64,000 nt of DNA from Neobacillus niacini (GCF_023715415.1 NZ_JAMBOB010000012.1:30213-94212); one strand, 5' to 3'. Counted from the first letter of the stretch, positions 53,931 to 63,699 are shown. Notes: generated from the sequence alone by a model not told the origin. Program-made: numbers and translations.

Positions 53931-54028
53931 ATCGATAGGAGCAATGTAATAATTCCAAATAATTGAAACCCTTTCTGAAAAATTCCGTCAAAGATGTAAG
54001 AGAAAATTACTGAATTAGGAGGTTTCTA

Positions 54029-55534
54029 ATGAAAAAAGGAATTTGGCTAACTGCTATTTTGATAGCACTTGCAGTATTACTGTCAGGGTGTAAAGAAAAC
54101 AACTCAAAGGAGACTGCTGGAAGTAATAAAAGTGAAAATAAGGCTCCTATTGTTGAGGCGGAGAAATTTGTTCCAACAGTATACGATTCTACCATAACAG
54201 TTAATGTTGAGGAGAAAACATTAACAGGGACACTTAAAGTGAAGTCTACAAACAATACTGGGAAAAATCAGGACAAAATATACTTTCATGTATACCCGAA
54301 CCAATTTAGAGAAGGTGTAGATTTAATAGGTGGATTCTGGCGTAAAATTATTGACGAGAATTCTGTACCCGGAGCAATGGAAATGACGGAGGTTCAGGTG
54401 AATGGAAATAGAGGAAATTTTGAAATAAAAGAGACGGTCCTTGAAATACCATTGGAAAAATGGAAAAAGGGTGAAACGATTGACCTAAATTTTAAGTTTA
54501 CGATGAAGGTTCCGAAGAATAATGGTCGATTTGCTTATGATGACAATGCGATTTGGCTGGGAAATTGGATTCCGATTCAAGCAGTTTATGATGAAGCAGG
54601 CTGGGTAACAGACCCATACCTTTCAATGGGAGATCCTTTTTATAGTCAAGTTGGTCATTATACGGTCAAAGTAACGGTGCCAGGGACATATCAAATTACG
54701 AGTACCGGTAAGGAGGGAGAAGCCATAAAGGAACAGGATGGATCCAAGAGCTATACAACTACAATTGAAAATGTACGGGACTTTGCGATGGTGATTATGG
54801 ATCAAAACTACGAAAAATTCTCAGACCAAATTGGGGAAACGACGGTAAATACTTGGTACCTAGCAAGTGACAGCCAGGAGGCAGCCAAGCAAAACCATGA
54901 AGCAGGGATAAAAGCGTTATCCTATTTCAGTGAAGTTTATGGGCGATACCCTTATCCGGAATATGATATCGTTTGGACGGGTATGTTTACAGCAATGGAA
55001 TTTCCAGGTTTAATTTATCTTCCCAAAAACATTCTAGAAAGTAATGAAACAGAGATTGGTTCAGTCGTCCACGAAACGGCACATCAATGGTGGTATGGCA
55101 TGGTGGGGAATAACGAAGTAAAGGAGCCTTGGCTGGATGAGGCATTGGCGACCTATGCGTCAACGAGATTTATGTTAGAGGAATTTCCGGAGAATGGTGC
55201 GGCTATTTTTGAGATGAGAAAACAGATGACAGAAGGAACAGAAAGGGATGAAAAAAAGGGAATATTCATCGGAAGTCCTGTTGATAAATTTACCAGCATC
55301 GGTTCGTATTCTCAACTCGTCTACCAAAAGGGTGCATTGATGTTGGAAAACCTTGAAAAAGAAATAGGAAAAGAGAAAATGGATCAATTGCTTCATACTT
55401 ATTTTAAAGAATATCAATTTGATGTTGCGACTAGCAGTGACTTTATCTCTGTATTCACAGAGGAACTTGGTCCGGGAGCTAAGGAATATTTTGAGGCTTG
55501 GCTAACTGGTAAAGAACCTGAATTTAGGCAATAA
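54029..55534 (+). CDS. M1-family metallopeptidase, lipoprotein
   Basis: 501 residues. The lipoprotein signal ends LLSGC at residue 21, so the protein is anchored outside the membrane. An N-terminal beta domain (about 45-260) leads to the gluzincin core: H348, E349 and H352 in HETAHQWW and the third ligand Glu in LDEALATYAS, with a substrate-recognising MEFPG-type motif (AMEFPGLIYL, the usual GAMEN being altered). It lacks the large C-terminal helical domain of classic aminopeptidase N. An AGGAGG ribosome site precedes ATG 54029. Confidence 0.87.
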   Translation: MKKGIWLTAILIALAVLLSGCKENNSKETAGSNKSENKAPIVEAEKFVPTVYDSTITVNVEEKTLTGTLKVKSTNNTGKNQDKIYFHVYPNQFREGVDLIGGFWRKIIDENSVPGAMEMTEVQVNGNRGNFEIKETVLEIPLEKWKKGETIDLNFKFTMKVPKNNGRFAYDDNAIWLGNWIPIQAVYDEAGWVTDPYLSMGDPFYSQVGHYTVKVTVPGTYQITSTGKEGEAIKEQDGSKSYTTTIENVRDFAMVIMDQNYEKFSDQIGETTVNTWYLASDSQEAAKQNHEAGIKALSYFSEVYGRYPYPEYDIVWTGMFTAMEFPGLIYLPKNILESNETEIGSVVHETAHQWWYGMVGNNEVKEPWLDEALATYASTRFMLEEFPENGAAIFEMRKQMTEGTERDEKKGIFIGSPVDKFTSIGSYSQLVYQKGALMLENLEKEIGKEKMDQLLHTYFKEYQFDVATSSDFISVFTEELGPGAKEYFEAWLTGKEPEFRQ

Positions 55535-55540
55535 GTAAAG

Positions 55541-55572
55541 AGAAACGCCTCCTAGGTTAGGGGGCGTTTTCC
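55541..55572 (+). terminator. Terminator after the M1 peptidase gene
   Basis: AAACGCC pairs with GGCGTTT with further pairing toward the loop, followed by TTCCTTTT. Confidence 0.8.
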
Positions 55573-55614
55573 TTTTATTGTTTATATCATATGACATTTT
55601 AATACCATATATCT

Positions 55615-56454
55615 TTAAACATCAATACTTAAAGGAGCATTCTTCTTATCATTCGTATTTTGGCTATAGAATCGAAAGACCAACAAGACTGTAATAAACA
55701 TAAGTGCTGGAATAAGGTAATAAAGCACCTCTGATACCAAGGATTCATACACAGCTTCTTCCACAACAAAAATGGAGGTACCGGGAATGCCGACCATTCC
55801 GAAGAAGAGGCCATAGGCAACATTTAAACCGTAGTGTATACCCGTGTTAGCCCAGATGGAGCCTGTTTTATAAAAGGCATAAGTAAGGGAAAGCCCTAAA
55901 ATCACAGAAAATATAAAATTACTCAAACTAAAGCCGGCATACCAGTAATCATCAAGAGCATAAATCAAAATACTTATCGTAAAAACCCAGCCCACGTGCA
56001 GTTTATCTTTTAAAAGATTAATGATAAAACCTCTTACAATCAAATCATTTATAAATGAACCTATGAAAAATCCAACCACAATCATTAAAACTGGCATTAG
56101 TAGTTCAGAGGGCTCACGTATGCTATTCCATTTAAGATCTCCACTTAGTAATTGAATTCCAAACATCACCATCCAAAAACTAAAGCCAATCCCAAAACTA
56201 AGAATGAAATTTTTTAACCAGCCTTGGTGGAATAGTAATCCCATTCCTTTTAACCCGTTCAACCCAACCCAATTTGCGATGAAATAAGCAATCGGGAAAA
56301 AAACGAGATATGCTGAAAATTGTAAAAAGGGTCCGTCTAGGAGTGAGGGGACGAAGACGAAATATAAATCAAGGGCAAGGAAACCAACTACAGCTTTTAT
56401 AAGTTTACTAATGATAACAACCCCCAATAAGGAATAGTATATTAATTCTATCAT
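55615..56454 (-). CDS. CPBP-like membrane protein with missing catalytic motif
   Basis: 279 residues from ATG 56454, about eight helices. It aligns by eye with CPBP (Abi) intramembrane proteases: INDLIVRGFI stands where EExxxR(G) is expected, with both Glu replaced by Asn-Asp; the second His motif is YALDDYWY; the third, GIHYGLN, is intact. Loss of the Glu pair suggests a non-proteolytic relative. Start: a TTG at 56469 is in frame; neither has a good ribosome site. Monocistronic. Confidence 0.7.
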   Translation of the reverse strand: MIELIYYSLLGVVIISKLIKAVVGFLALDLYFVFVPSLLDGPFLQFSAYLVFFPIAYFIANWVGLNGLKGMGLLFHQGWLKNFILSFGIGFSFWMVMFGIQLLSGDLKWNSIREPSELLMPVLMIVVGFFIGSFINDLIVRGFIINLLKDKLHVGWVFTISILIYALDDYWYAGFSLSNFIFSVILGLSLTYAFYKTGSIWANTGIHYGLNVAYGLFFGMVGIPGTSIFVVEEAVYESLVSEVLYYLIPALMFITVLLVFRFYSQNTNDKKNAPLSIDV

Positions 56455-56554
56455 AATAGGTAAATTCAACCAATTTGGAAGTGAGCATGATTTTTAAGTT
56501 TTTCAAGAGGCTATGATACTATTAGAATTATCCGTAGAGAATGAGGTGTTTTAC

Positions 56555-57286
56555 ATGAAAATTGAAATATGGTCTGATTTTGTCTGTCCATTTTGTTATA
56601 TAGGAAAGCGTCGTTTAGAAAAGGCACTTGCTCAATTTTCACATCGAGACAGTGTTGAAGTAGAATTCAAAAGCTTTGAGCTAGATCCTAACTCTCCGCC
56701 GTATAGTGGCAAAAGAATTCATGAAGCATTAGCAACTAAATACGGGATGAGTATAGAACAAGCACAGCAAGCGAATCAAAATGTGGGTCAGCAAGCGGCT
56801 ACCGTTGGACTGACGTTTAATTTTGAGAACATGAAGCCAACGAATACATTTAACGCTCACCGTTTGGCAAAGTTTGCGAAGACTCAAGGAAAAGAAGCGG
56901 TGTTAACAGAAAAACTACTGTATGCTTATTTTACTGAATCTAAAAATTTAGGCGACCTAGATACATTAACTGAGATTGCTGTGGCGGCAGGACTAAATCG
57001 CGAGGAGTCATTAAAGGTTCTCCAGGATGAAAAAGCGTATGCAAATGATGTTAGAATCGATCAATCAATTGCAGCGCAGTATCAAATTACAGGGGTACCG
57101 TTTTTTATCGTTAATCAAAAATATGCCATCTCGGGTGCTCAGCCAACCTCAACCTTTGCAGGTGCACTGCAAAAAGTGTGGGAAGAAGAATATCCTGCTC
57201 CGGTATTACAGGACCTTTCAACGGTTAGCGCAGAAGATGCAAGCTGTGTGGATGGAAACTGTATAATTCCTGAAAGAAAAGAATAG
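56555..57286 (+). CDS. DsbA-family (FrnE-like) thiol oxidoreductase
   Basis: 243 residues from ATG 56555 (GAGGTG seven bases ahead; a further upstream in-frame ATG lacks one). MKIEIWSDFVCPFCYIGKRR holds the CPFC active site (C11, C14), and GVPFFIVNQKYAISGAQP the cis-Pro loop. No signal peptide, so cytoplasmic. It resembles FrnE/2-hydroxychromene isomerase-like DsbA relatives. A C-terminal extension ends CVDGNCIIP with a second Cys pair, as in some FrnE proteins where it takes part in redox. Confidence 0.87.
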   Translation: MKIEIWSDFVCPFCYIGKRRLEKALAQFSHRDSVEVEFKSFELDPNSPPYSGKRIHEALATKYGMSIEQAQQANQNVGQQAATVGLTFNFENMKPTNTFNAHRLAKFAKTQGKEAVLTEKLLYAYFTESKNLGDLDTLTEIAVAAGLNREESLKVLQDEKAYANDVRIDQSIAAQYQITGVPFFIVNQKYAISGAQPTSTFAGALQKVWEEEYPAPVLQDLSTVSAEDASCVDGNCIIPERKE

Positions 57287-57298
57287 TTCTATGGAAAA

Positions 57299-57327
57299 AA
57301 ACTGCATCTATTAGGTGCAGTTTTTAT
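57299..57327 (+). terminator. Terminator after the DsbA-like gene
   Basis: ACTGCATCT...AGGTGCAGT, followed by TTTTTAT. Confidence 0.75.
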
Positions 57328-57457
57328 AATTCGCAATCTGAATTGGTAAATTCGTTCGAAGAATATTGGCAATTTGGACACTCATGATAGGGTTATTTTG
57401 AATAAGTTGTTCACGCTATGAAATAATAGTCGTAAACGAGGTAAGGAGCTAACGACG

Positions 57458-58102
57458 ATGAACGTATTGGTGGTTGGAGCGAATGGACAGGTTGGTAAAC
57501 TTCTCGTTAATCAACTCAGGGAAAGTAAGGAACATACTGTCAAGGCAATGGTAAGAAGAGAAGAACAAGCTGAGGCATTTAAAAAAATGGATTTAGAAGT
57601 CGCAGTGGCCTGCTTAGAACAAAGTGTCGAAGATATTGCCCAAGCAGCAAGAGGCTGTAATGCGATTGTGTTCACTGCAGGATCGGGTCGGCATACAGGA
57701 TATGATAAAACTCTCCTAATTGACTTAGATGGTGCGGTGAAAACGATTGAAGCGGCAGAAAAGGTCGGGATTAAACGATTCATCATGGTCAGTGCGATTC
57801 AGGCTCATAGAAGAGAAAACTGGAATGAAAAGATGCTTCCTTATTATGCGGCAAAATACTATGCTGACAAAATGCTTCAACAAAGTGAACTAACCTATAC
57901 GATTATTCGTCCAGGCGGACTATTGAGCGAGCCTGGGACTGGGCTGATTACTGTAGCAGAAGACATTCGCAGCGGGAGAATACCACGTGAAGATGTGGCA
58001 ACAACAATTATCCAATCCCTAACAGAAGAAAATACATATTATCATTCCTTTGACCTTGTATCTGGTGGAGTACCCGTTAGTGAAGCATTAAAACTTATCT
58101 AA
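57458..58102 (+). CDS. NAD(P)-binding atypical SDR protein
   Basis: 214 residues. GANGQVGKLL near residues 7-16 is the dinucleotide-binding loop; YAAKYYADKML carries the Tyr and Lys region, and IIRPGGLLSEPGTG is typical of SDR5-type YhfK/YwnB relatives. The substrate is unknown. AGGAGCT before ATG 57458. Monocistronic between two terminators. Confidence 0.85.
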   Translation: MNVLVVGANGQVGKLLVNQLRESKEHTVKAMVRREEQAEAFKKMDLEVAVACLEQSVEDIAQAARGCNAIVFTAGSGRHTGYDKTLLIDLDGAVKTIEAAEKVGIKRFIMVSAIQAHRRENWNEKMLPYYAAKYYADKMLQQSELTYTIIRPGGLLSEPGTGLITVAEDIRSGRIPREDVATTIIQSLTEENTYYHSFDLVSGGVPVSEALKLI

Positions 58103-58152
58103 AAGACCGGATGAAACATGGAATCCCCGGTTCTGAACAATAAACCTGAGAA

Positions 58153-58187
58153 GAAAAGCATTTGAATCCCAAATGCTTTTTTTCATT
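58153..58187 (+). terminator. Terminator after the SDR gene
   Basis: AAAGCATTTG pairs with CAAATGCTTT around AATCC, followed by T. Confidence 0.85.
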
Positions 58188-58310
58188 GAAAATGGTTTTA
58201 ATTAATCTATCTAAAAATATAGTAAATAGAAGTAGATGTCCTATCTTGAAACTTTTCCGGCAACTAAACGTATTCCAATAAAGACTAATTATCATTCATT
58301 GGAGGGTATT

Positions 58311-58916
58311 ATGGATTTATGGATTAAAGAAATTATTGGAGAATTTGGGTATTGGGGAGTGTTTCTCCTCATTGCCCTTGAAAATATATTCCCTCCCATT
58401 CCGTCTGAAGTCATTCTTACTTTTGGCGGGTATATGACGGCTCAAACCAAACTAACTGTAGCAGGTGTTATTGCTGCTTCCACATTAGGTTCTGTTTTTG
58501 GAGCGGTCATCCTATACCAACTTGGCGCAATAGTAAATGTAAACAAATTAGAAGTAGTGATTGAACGGTATGGAAAGTTCCTCCGTTTAACAAAGGAGGA
58601 CCTCTATCGAGCAGATACTTGGTTTGAAAAATATGGAAACTGGACGGTCTTTTTCTGCCGGTTCATTCCGCTCATACGCAGTCTCATTTCAATCCCTGCA
58701 GGTATGGCGAAAATGAATTTCTGGTTATTCATTAGTTTCACAACTTTGGGTACCATCATTTGGAATACTATGCTAATCAATCTTGGAGCTAGTGTAGGGG
58801 AAAATTGGGAAGTAATTGCAGAAAGAATGGACCATTATTCAAATTATTTATATCTGCTATTATTTATACTTCTTATCGCTGCTATTGGATGGCAAAGAAA
58901 AAGAAAAAGATACTAG
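58311..58916 (+). CDS. DedA-family membrane protein
   Basis: 201 residues from ATG 58311 (TTGGAGGG ahead; an in-frame extension to 58236 lacks one). FLLIALENIFPPIPSEVILTFGGYM and FFCRFIPLIRSLISIPAGMAKM are the DedA/SNARE-associated signatures; the Glu and Arg residues are intact. DedA proteins are linked to undecaprenyl-phosphate or phospholipid flipping. The next gene is cardiolipin synthase, so both work on membrane lipids. It is followed after 38 bases by cls. Confidence 0.9.
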   Translation: MDLWIKEIIGEFGYWGVFLLIALENIFPPIPSEVILTFGGYMTAQTKLTVAGVIAASTLGSVFGAVILYQLGAIVNVNKLEVVIERYGKFLRLTKEDLYRADTWFEKYGNWTVFFCRFIPLIRSLISIPAGMAKMNFWLFISFTTLGTIIWNTMLINLGASVGENWEVIAERMDHYSNYLYLLLFILLIAAIGWQRKRKRY

Positions 58917-58954
58917 TAACACGATTAATAAATATTGTTGAGAGGGTTTTTGTC

Positions 58955-60403
58955 ATGAATATTACATCTATATTATTAGGCTTACTCCTTGTATTGAATA
59001 TCATGTTGGCCCTCGTTGTCATTTTTCAAGAAAGAAGGGACGTTGGGTCCACGTGGGCCTGGCTATTAGTTTTATTTTTTATTCCCATCTTGGGATTTGT
59101 GATGTATCTTTTATTAGGGCAAAATTTAAGTCGGAAACGGCTTTTCCAATGGGACGATCTTAAAAAAACAGGCTTTGAAAAAGCTTTAGATACGCAATTG
59201 ACTAAACTTCGTTTGAATCAATTCTATTACAGGAATGATGTAACAAAGAATAATCATGATCTAATTTATATGCATATGATTAACAATCAAGCCATCTTAA
59301 CGGAGGATAATAGTGTTGAAATCTATACAGATGGTAAAGAAAAATTTGAACAGTTATTTAAAGATATTAAGGCTGCTAGGAATTATATTCATATCCAATA
59401 TTACATTATCAAAAATGATAATTTAGGAAAAAAACTTATTGATGCTTTGACTACAAAAGCGAGGCAGGGAGTAAAGGTAAGAATCCTGTATGATGAATTA
59501 GGTTCCCGAAGTTTGCCGAAAAGATCGTTTAGAGAATTTCGTAAAGCTGGAGGTCAAGTAGAGGTCTTTTTCCCATCTAAATTTCGGTTTATTAATCTAA
59601 GGATGAACTATCGAAACCACCGAAAACTAGTTATTATTGATGGGAAAATTGGTTATGTTGGCGGATTCAATGTTGGTGATGAATATTTGGGACTAAATAA
59701 AAAATTTGGTTATTGGCGGGATACCCATCTACGGATTCAAGGGACAGCCGTTTATGCACTACAGACTCGTTTCATCCTGGACTGGAATCAAGCCTCAGAT
59801 GACCAAGATGTCGATTATGTTCCCAATCTATACCCAGAAGATGTCTCTCATGGGAAAATCGGAATTCAAATTGTAACGAGTGGTCCTGATTCTGAGTTTC
59901 AACAAATTAAGAATGGCTATATTAAAATGATTATGTCTGCAAAAAAATCAATTTATATCCAAACTCCATACTTTATACCTGATGAAAGCTTGTTAGATAC
60001 CCTTCGTATTGCCTGCTTATCGGGAGTAGAAGTCAATATTATGATTCCTGATAAACCTGATCACTTATTTGTGTATTGGGCAACTCTCTCTCATGTAAGT
60101 GAATTATTGAAAGTTGGCGCAAAGGTATACATTTATAAAAATGGTTTTATTCATGCAAAAATGCTGGTTGTTGATGAAGAAATCTCATCTGTTGGGACAG
60201 CGAATATTGATTATCGAAGCTTTAAACTCAATTTTGAAGTCAATGCCTTTTTATATGATGAAGGAGTTTCTAGAAAACTAACAGAAATTTTCAAAGAGGA
60301 TATAAAGGTATCGAAGTTACTAACCTTTGAAGGGTATCAGAAACGTTCTTTAGAGGTTCGTCTTAAAGAATCTGTATCTAGATTACTTTCTCCTATTTTA
60401 TAA
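58955..60403 (+). CDS. cls: Cardiolipin synthase
   Basis: 482 residues, equal in length to B. subtilis ClsA. Two N-terminal helices, then two PLD domains with HKD motifs: NHRKLVIIDGKIGYVGG and HAKMLVVDEEISSVGTAN. It joins two phosphatidylglycerol molecules into cardiolipin. ATG 58955 with GAGAGGG ahead is chosen over an upstream frame overlapping dedA. Operon with dedA. Confidence 0.92.
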   Translation: MNITSILLGLLLVLNIMLALVVIFQERRDVGSTWAWLLVLFFIPILGFVMYLLLGQNLSRKRLFQWDDLKKTGFEKALDTQLTKLRLNQFYYRNDVTKNNHDLIYMHMINNQAILTEDNSVEIYTDGKEKFEQLFKDIKAARNYIHIQYYIIKNDNLGKKLIDALTTKARQGVKVRILYDELGSRSLPKRSFREFRKAGGQVEVFFPSKFRFINLRMNYRNHRKLVIIDGKIGYVGGFNVGDEYLGLNKKFGYWRDTHLRIQGTAVYALQTRFILDWNQASDDQDVDYVPNLYPEDVSHGKIGIQIVTSGPDSEFQQIKNGYIKMIMSAKKSIYIQTPYFIPDESLLDTLRIACLSGVEVNIMIPDKPDHLFVYWATLSHVSELLKVGAKVYIYKNGFIHAKMLVVDEEISSVGTANIDYRSFKLNFEVNAFLYDEGVSRKLTEIFKEDIKVSKLLTFEGYQKRSLEVRLKESVSRLLSPIL

Positions 60404-60433
60404 AAACAAAACAGTGTGATGATTCGGATAATT

Positions 60434-60466
60434 GTTGCCTATCCCATAGGGGGTAGGCTATTTTTA
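60434..60466 (+). terminator. Terminator after cls
   Basis: GCCTATCCC pairs with GGGGTAGGC around ATAG, then TATTTTTA. Confidence 0.75.
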
Positions 60467-60545
60467 TATTCCTGAACTCTTGTCTTTTATAAGATGAGTT
60501 TTTGGAAATAGTAATACTAAATACAACTTGGAGGCTAAGCGATAG

Positions 60546-62696
60546 ATGGAGGAAGTAACCTTAGGTGTGGGTCTAGTAATTGAGATAGGATTGATCATTG
60601 GTACCATTGTTATCATTTCTTCCTATATTCGTAAATTTTCTAAAAAATATAATAAATATCAATTGAATGAGCAGTATTATAAATCTCTCTATGAACAAAA
60701 TCCAGATGCTGTGATTATTTTTGATACAGAGGGTAAGTTTATCAGTGCAAATAAAGCTGTATCACTTTATGGGTTCAGTGAGGATGAATTACTCCATAAA
60801 CCCTTTTCCGAATTTCTTCTCCCTGAAGATTTAGGCAGAGTAATGGGGCATTTTAACCAAGCTTTAGACGGAAAGGCAACTGCCTATGAATGTTCTATAT
60901 TCGATAAAGAGGGGTCACAAAGAGAAATTAGTGTAACAAATATACCTATTTATGTGAATGACGAAATTACCGGTGTATATACAATCATTAAAGATATTAC
61001 ACAGCATAAAAAAGCACAAACCGACCTTATTGAGGCTGAGGCCAAATATAGGAGCCTAATAGAAAACTCTTTAGTTGGTGTATATATTCTTCAAGATGGA
61101 AAAATTGTTTATGTTAATCCGAGGCTATGTGAAATGTCAGGTTATCGTTTTGATGAGTTATACGGTATGGGGATTAACGAATTTATATATCATGAAGATC
61201 TGCAGCTTGTTAATGAAAATATCCAAAAACGTGTTAATAATGAATTAGGCTCGGTTACATACGAATATCGGGCAGTTCGTAAGGATAAAAGTGTTATAAC
61301 CGTGGAATTGTTTGGTTCAAAAATCAACTATAATGGCCGGGATGCTATCATTGGGACCGTAATCGATATTACAGAACGAAAAAATAATGAAAAAATGATT
61401 AAGCACATGGCCTATCATGATCAATTAACAGATTTGCCTAATAGATATTTGTTGCGTGAGAAACTAAATGAAACGATAAAAAATTCAAGAAATAATAATC
61501 AAAAATTTACGTTACTGTTTTTAGATTTGGATCGTTTCAAGGCCATAAATGATACGATGGGTCATGAAATTGGGGATAAAGTTTTAGTTGAAACTGCGGA
61601 AAGACTAAAATCTTGTGTGGGTCAAAATGATATTATTTCAAGGTATGGAGGGGACGAATTTTCGGTTCTTCTTCCTAATACAGACGAACAAAGAGCAGGT
61701 GAAGTAGCACAAAAAGTAATAACCAGCTTGTCAGAACCTGTTTTACTCTATCATCACGAATTTGTTGTTACCCCAAGTATAGGAATTACGGTTTTCCCTG
61801 CCCACGGTGAAAGCTTTGGGACATTAATAAAAAATGCAGATTTGGCTATGTATCACGCAAAAAGCTTAGGAAAAAATAATTTTCAATTCTTTACGGATGA
61901 GTTAAATAAAAAAGCTCAGCATGAATTGGATTTGGAGGTAGACTTACGAAAAGCACTCGAACAATTCCAGTTTGAATTATTTTACCAGCCACAGTTCAAT
62001 ATGAAAACCAATCAGCTTTGTGGAGCCGAAGCGCTTATGAGGTGGATACATCCTGAAAAAGGTATCGTTCCACCTGCAGCTTTTATTCCATTAGCGGAAG
62101 AGACTGGGCTGATTATTCCAATGGGAGAGTGGGCAATACGAACAGCCTGCCAAGAAAACAAAAGATGGCAAATGGCAGGTTATCCACCTATTACGGTTTC
62201 TGTAAATATTTCAGCTAAACAATTCTTTCATTCTAATTTGGTTGAAATCGTACAGTCAACTTTACTCGAGACAGAACTCGAACCAAAATATTTAGAACTA
62301 GAGATAACTGAAAGTATAACAATGAATGTAGAACACTCTATTTCAACACTTTTAGAATTAAAGAAAATTGGGGTTAAGATTAGTATTGATGATTTTGGTA
62401 CGGGGTATAGTTCGCTGAATTACCTGAAGAGGCTGCCAATCGATAAATTAAAAATTGACCAATCTTTTATTCGAGAATGTCCTAATGATGTAAACAGTAA
62501 TACCCTCGTCCGGACGATAATTGTAATGGCACATCTCCTTAAACTTCAAGTTAAAGCGGAGGGAGTCGAAACCCAAGACCAAATAACCTTTCTGCTAGAA
62601 CAAGGCTGTAAGGAGGCACAAGGGTATTTTTTCAGCAAACCGTTACCTGTCCCAGAATTTGAAACTAAATATATGAAAAAACGCTTGGAATTGTAA
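60546..62696 (+). CDS. Membrane PAS-PAS-GGDEF-EAL c-di-GMP enzyme
   Basis: 716 residues. One N-terminal helix (6-28), two PAS domains (about 40-150 and 165-280), a GGDEF domain with intact GGDEF (368-372), and an EAL domain with intact E495-A-L, LEITES, DDFGTGYSSLNYL and KIDQSFI. Both catalytic sites look complete. The inhibitory I-site RxxD before GGDEF is absent (GQND at that place). It may make or break c-di-GMP depending on PAS input. GGAGG lies before ATG 60546. A hairpin follows. Confidence 0.9.
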   Translation: MEEVTLGVGLVIEIGLIIGTIVIISSYIRKFSKKYNKYQLNEQYYKSLYEQNPDAVIIFDTEGKFISANKAVSLYGFSEDELLHKPFSEFLLPEDLGRVMGHFNQALDGKATAYECSIFDKEGSQREISVTNIPIYVNDEITGVYTIIKDITQHKKAQTDLIEAEAKYRSLIENSLVGVYILQDGKIVYVNPRLCEMSGYRFDELYGMGINEFIYHEDLQLVNENIQKRVNNELGSVTYEYRAVRKDKSVITVELFGSKINYNGRDAIIGTVIDITERKNNEKMIKHMAYHDQLTDLPNRYLLREKLNETIKNSRNNNQKFTLLFLDLDRFKAINDTMGHEIGDKVLVETAERLKSCVGQNDIISRYGGDEFSVLLPNTDEQRAGEVAQKVITSLSEPVLLYHHEFVVTPSIGITVFPAHGESFGTLIKNADLAMYHAKSLGKNNFQFFTDELNKKAQHELDLEVDLRKALEQFQFELFYQPQFNMKTNQLCGAEALMRWIHPEKGIVPPAAFIPLAEETGLIIPMGEWAIRTACQENKRWQMAGYPPITVSVNISAKQFFHSNLVEIVQSTLLETELEPKYLELEITESITMNVEHSISTLLELKKIGVKISIDDFGTGYSSLNYLKRLPIDKLKIDQSFIRECPNDVNSNTLVRTIIVMAHLLKLQVKAEGVETQDQITFLLEQGCKEAQGYFFSKPLPVPEFETKYMKKRLEL

Positions 62697-62712
62697 TCCG
62701 AGCGTTTTCCAA
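62680..62712. terminator. Terminator overlapping the end of the GGDEF-EAL gene
   Basis: AAAACGCTTGGA pairs with TCCGAGCGTTTT; the left arm lies in the last codons of the coding sequence. Confidence 0.7.
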
Positions 62713-62736
62713 CTAGTAAACAAATTAGGTGAGGTT

Positions 62737-63045
62737 TTACCTCTTCAATCGCTTAAGCACGCTATCTTCAAACTCAGCTTGATCTATGTCTAATCCAATA
62801 ACTTCATTTCTAAAGGACTTAAAACGTCCATTTTCCACCTCAAGCGTGAAATATCCTCTAGAACTGGTGGGGTTTATATCCCCAATAATATTTTTCCTTC
62901 TGGCAGGATCAAACAAATTCACTAAATTAGGATTGCTTGGATGTGGTTTAAACCGACAACCCTGCTCCACACAAACTCTCACAATATTTCGTACTTTAGG
63001 ATGAGTAATGCTTTCAACTTTTTTAATTACTTCCTCGTTCGACAT
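62737..63045 (-). CDS. Small conserved-looking protein, function unknown
   Basis: 102 residues from ATG 63045 (AAAGGAG about 11 bases ahead; an in-frame extension to 63105 has none). It opens MSNEEVIKKVESITHPKVR, has CVEQGCRFKPHPSNP and ends in a basic helix. No family is recognised. The two Cys with CxxxxC spacing and basic surface could bind nucleic acid or metal; this is weak. Monocistronic. Confidence 0.62.
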   Translation of the reverse strand: MSNEEVIKKVESITHPKVRNIVRVCVEQGCRFKPHPSNPNLVNLFDPARRKNIIGDINPTSSRGYFTLEVENGRFKSFRNEVIGLDIDQAEFEDSVLKRLKR

Positions 63046-63279
63046 AGGGTGTGATTCTCCTTTCCATTCCTTCAACAGTATGCTAGCGGTAAGGGAAATA
63101 TGCATAATTAGAAAAGTAACATATTAGTCTATGTATACAATCTAAAAAAAGAATAGTTTTCTCTTGTTTTTACTATAAACACTTACAAAAGTGTAAGGTA
63201 AATGTAAGAAAAAGAAATTTAGGAATCAAATAGATTGTCATATAATCCTTCTTAGTTGGGGTTCGAGGAGGAGATTTTT

Positions 63280-63393
63280 ATGAATGTGAATTTATTTAGA
63301 CTAATGAATGATTTAGGGAAACAACATCCATGCTTTAATCCAATTTTTGTATTTATCGCAGAATATATGGGGAATCCTCTCTTCTTTCATTAA
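63280..63393 (+). pseudogene. Truncated PAP2/BcrC-like N-terminal remnant
   Basis: 37 codons with a strong GAGGAGGAG ribosome site, beginning MNVNLFRLMNDLGKQHPCFN and running into FIAEYMGN, which resembles the start of undecaprenyl-diphosphatase BcrC. It stops after LFFH, before any catalytic PAP2 motif. The rest of the gene is absent; the following 250 bases show no continuing frame. Probably cut by a rearrangement beside the rRNA operon. Confidence 0.6.
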
Positions 63394-63640
63394 AAAAGGA
63401 TCATTATCATTGAAAATTATATATATAGATGAAAGCTGTTTAAATTGCAATTTACCTGGTTATATTTTGTGACCGCTTCATCACTTTATATAAGGTTTCG
63501 AGCTCTCATCTAAATAAGAGGACTGAAATTCCAAAAAGTAATTGGAAGGTTTTACATATTGCAGTGTGTCTTATAGGGTGATATTATAAGAAAGTTCCTT
63601 CGCGGAGAGATTAACAACATGATGATTTAAAAAATAAATG
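63394..63640. other. Intergenic region upstream of the rRNA promoter
   Basis: About 250 bases, AT-rich. No gene seen. GGAAG...CTTCC-type pairing is weak. A second upstream rRNA promoter (P1) may lie here but I cannot place it. Confidence 0.4.
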
Positions 63641-63670
63641 TTGACTACGCTGAAGAGAACGTGGTAATAT
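63641..63670 (+). promoter_or_regulatory. rRNA operon promoter
   Basis: TTGACT at 63641-63646, an 18-base spacer and TAATAT at 63665-63670, followed by a G-poor start region. Typical of Bacillus rrn promoters. Confidence 0.7.
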
Positions 63671-63699
63671 ATTCTTTGTCGCTTAAACGAGTGACACAT

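Noticed and set aside
63349..63370. TTATCGCAGAATATATGG resembles the CGCAGATATAT repeat
   Set aside because: It has an inserted base and lies in a frame that makes sense as coding for FIAEYMGN; a single copy by chance is likely.
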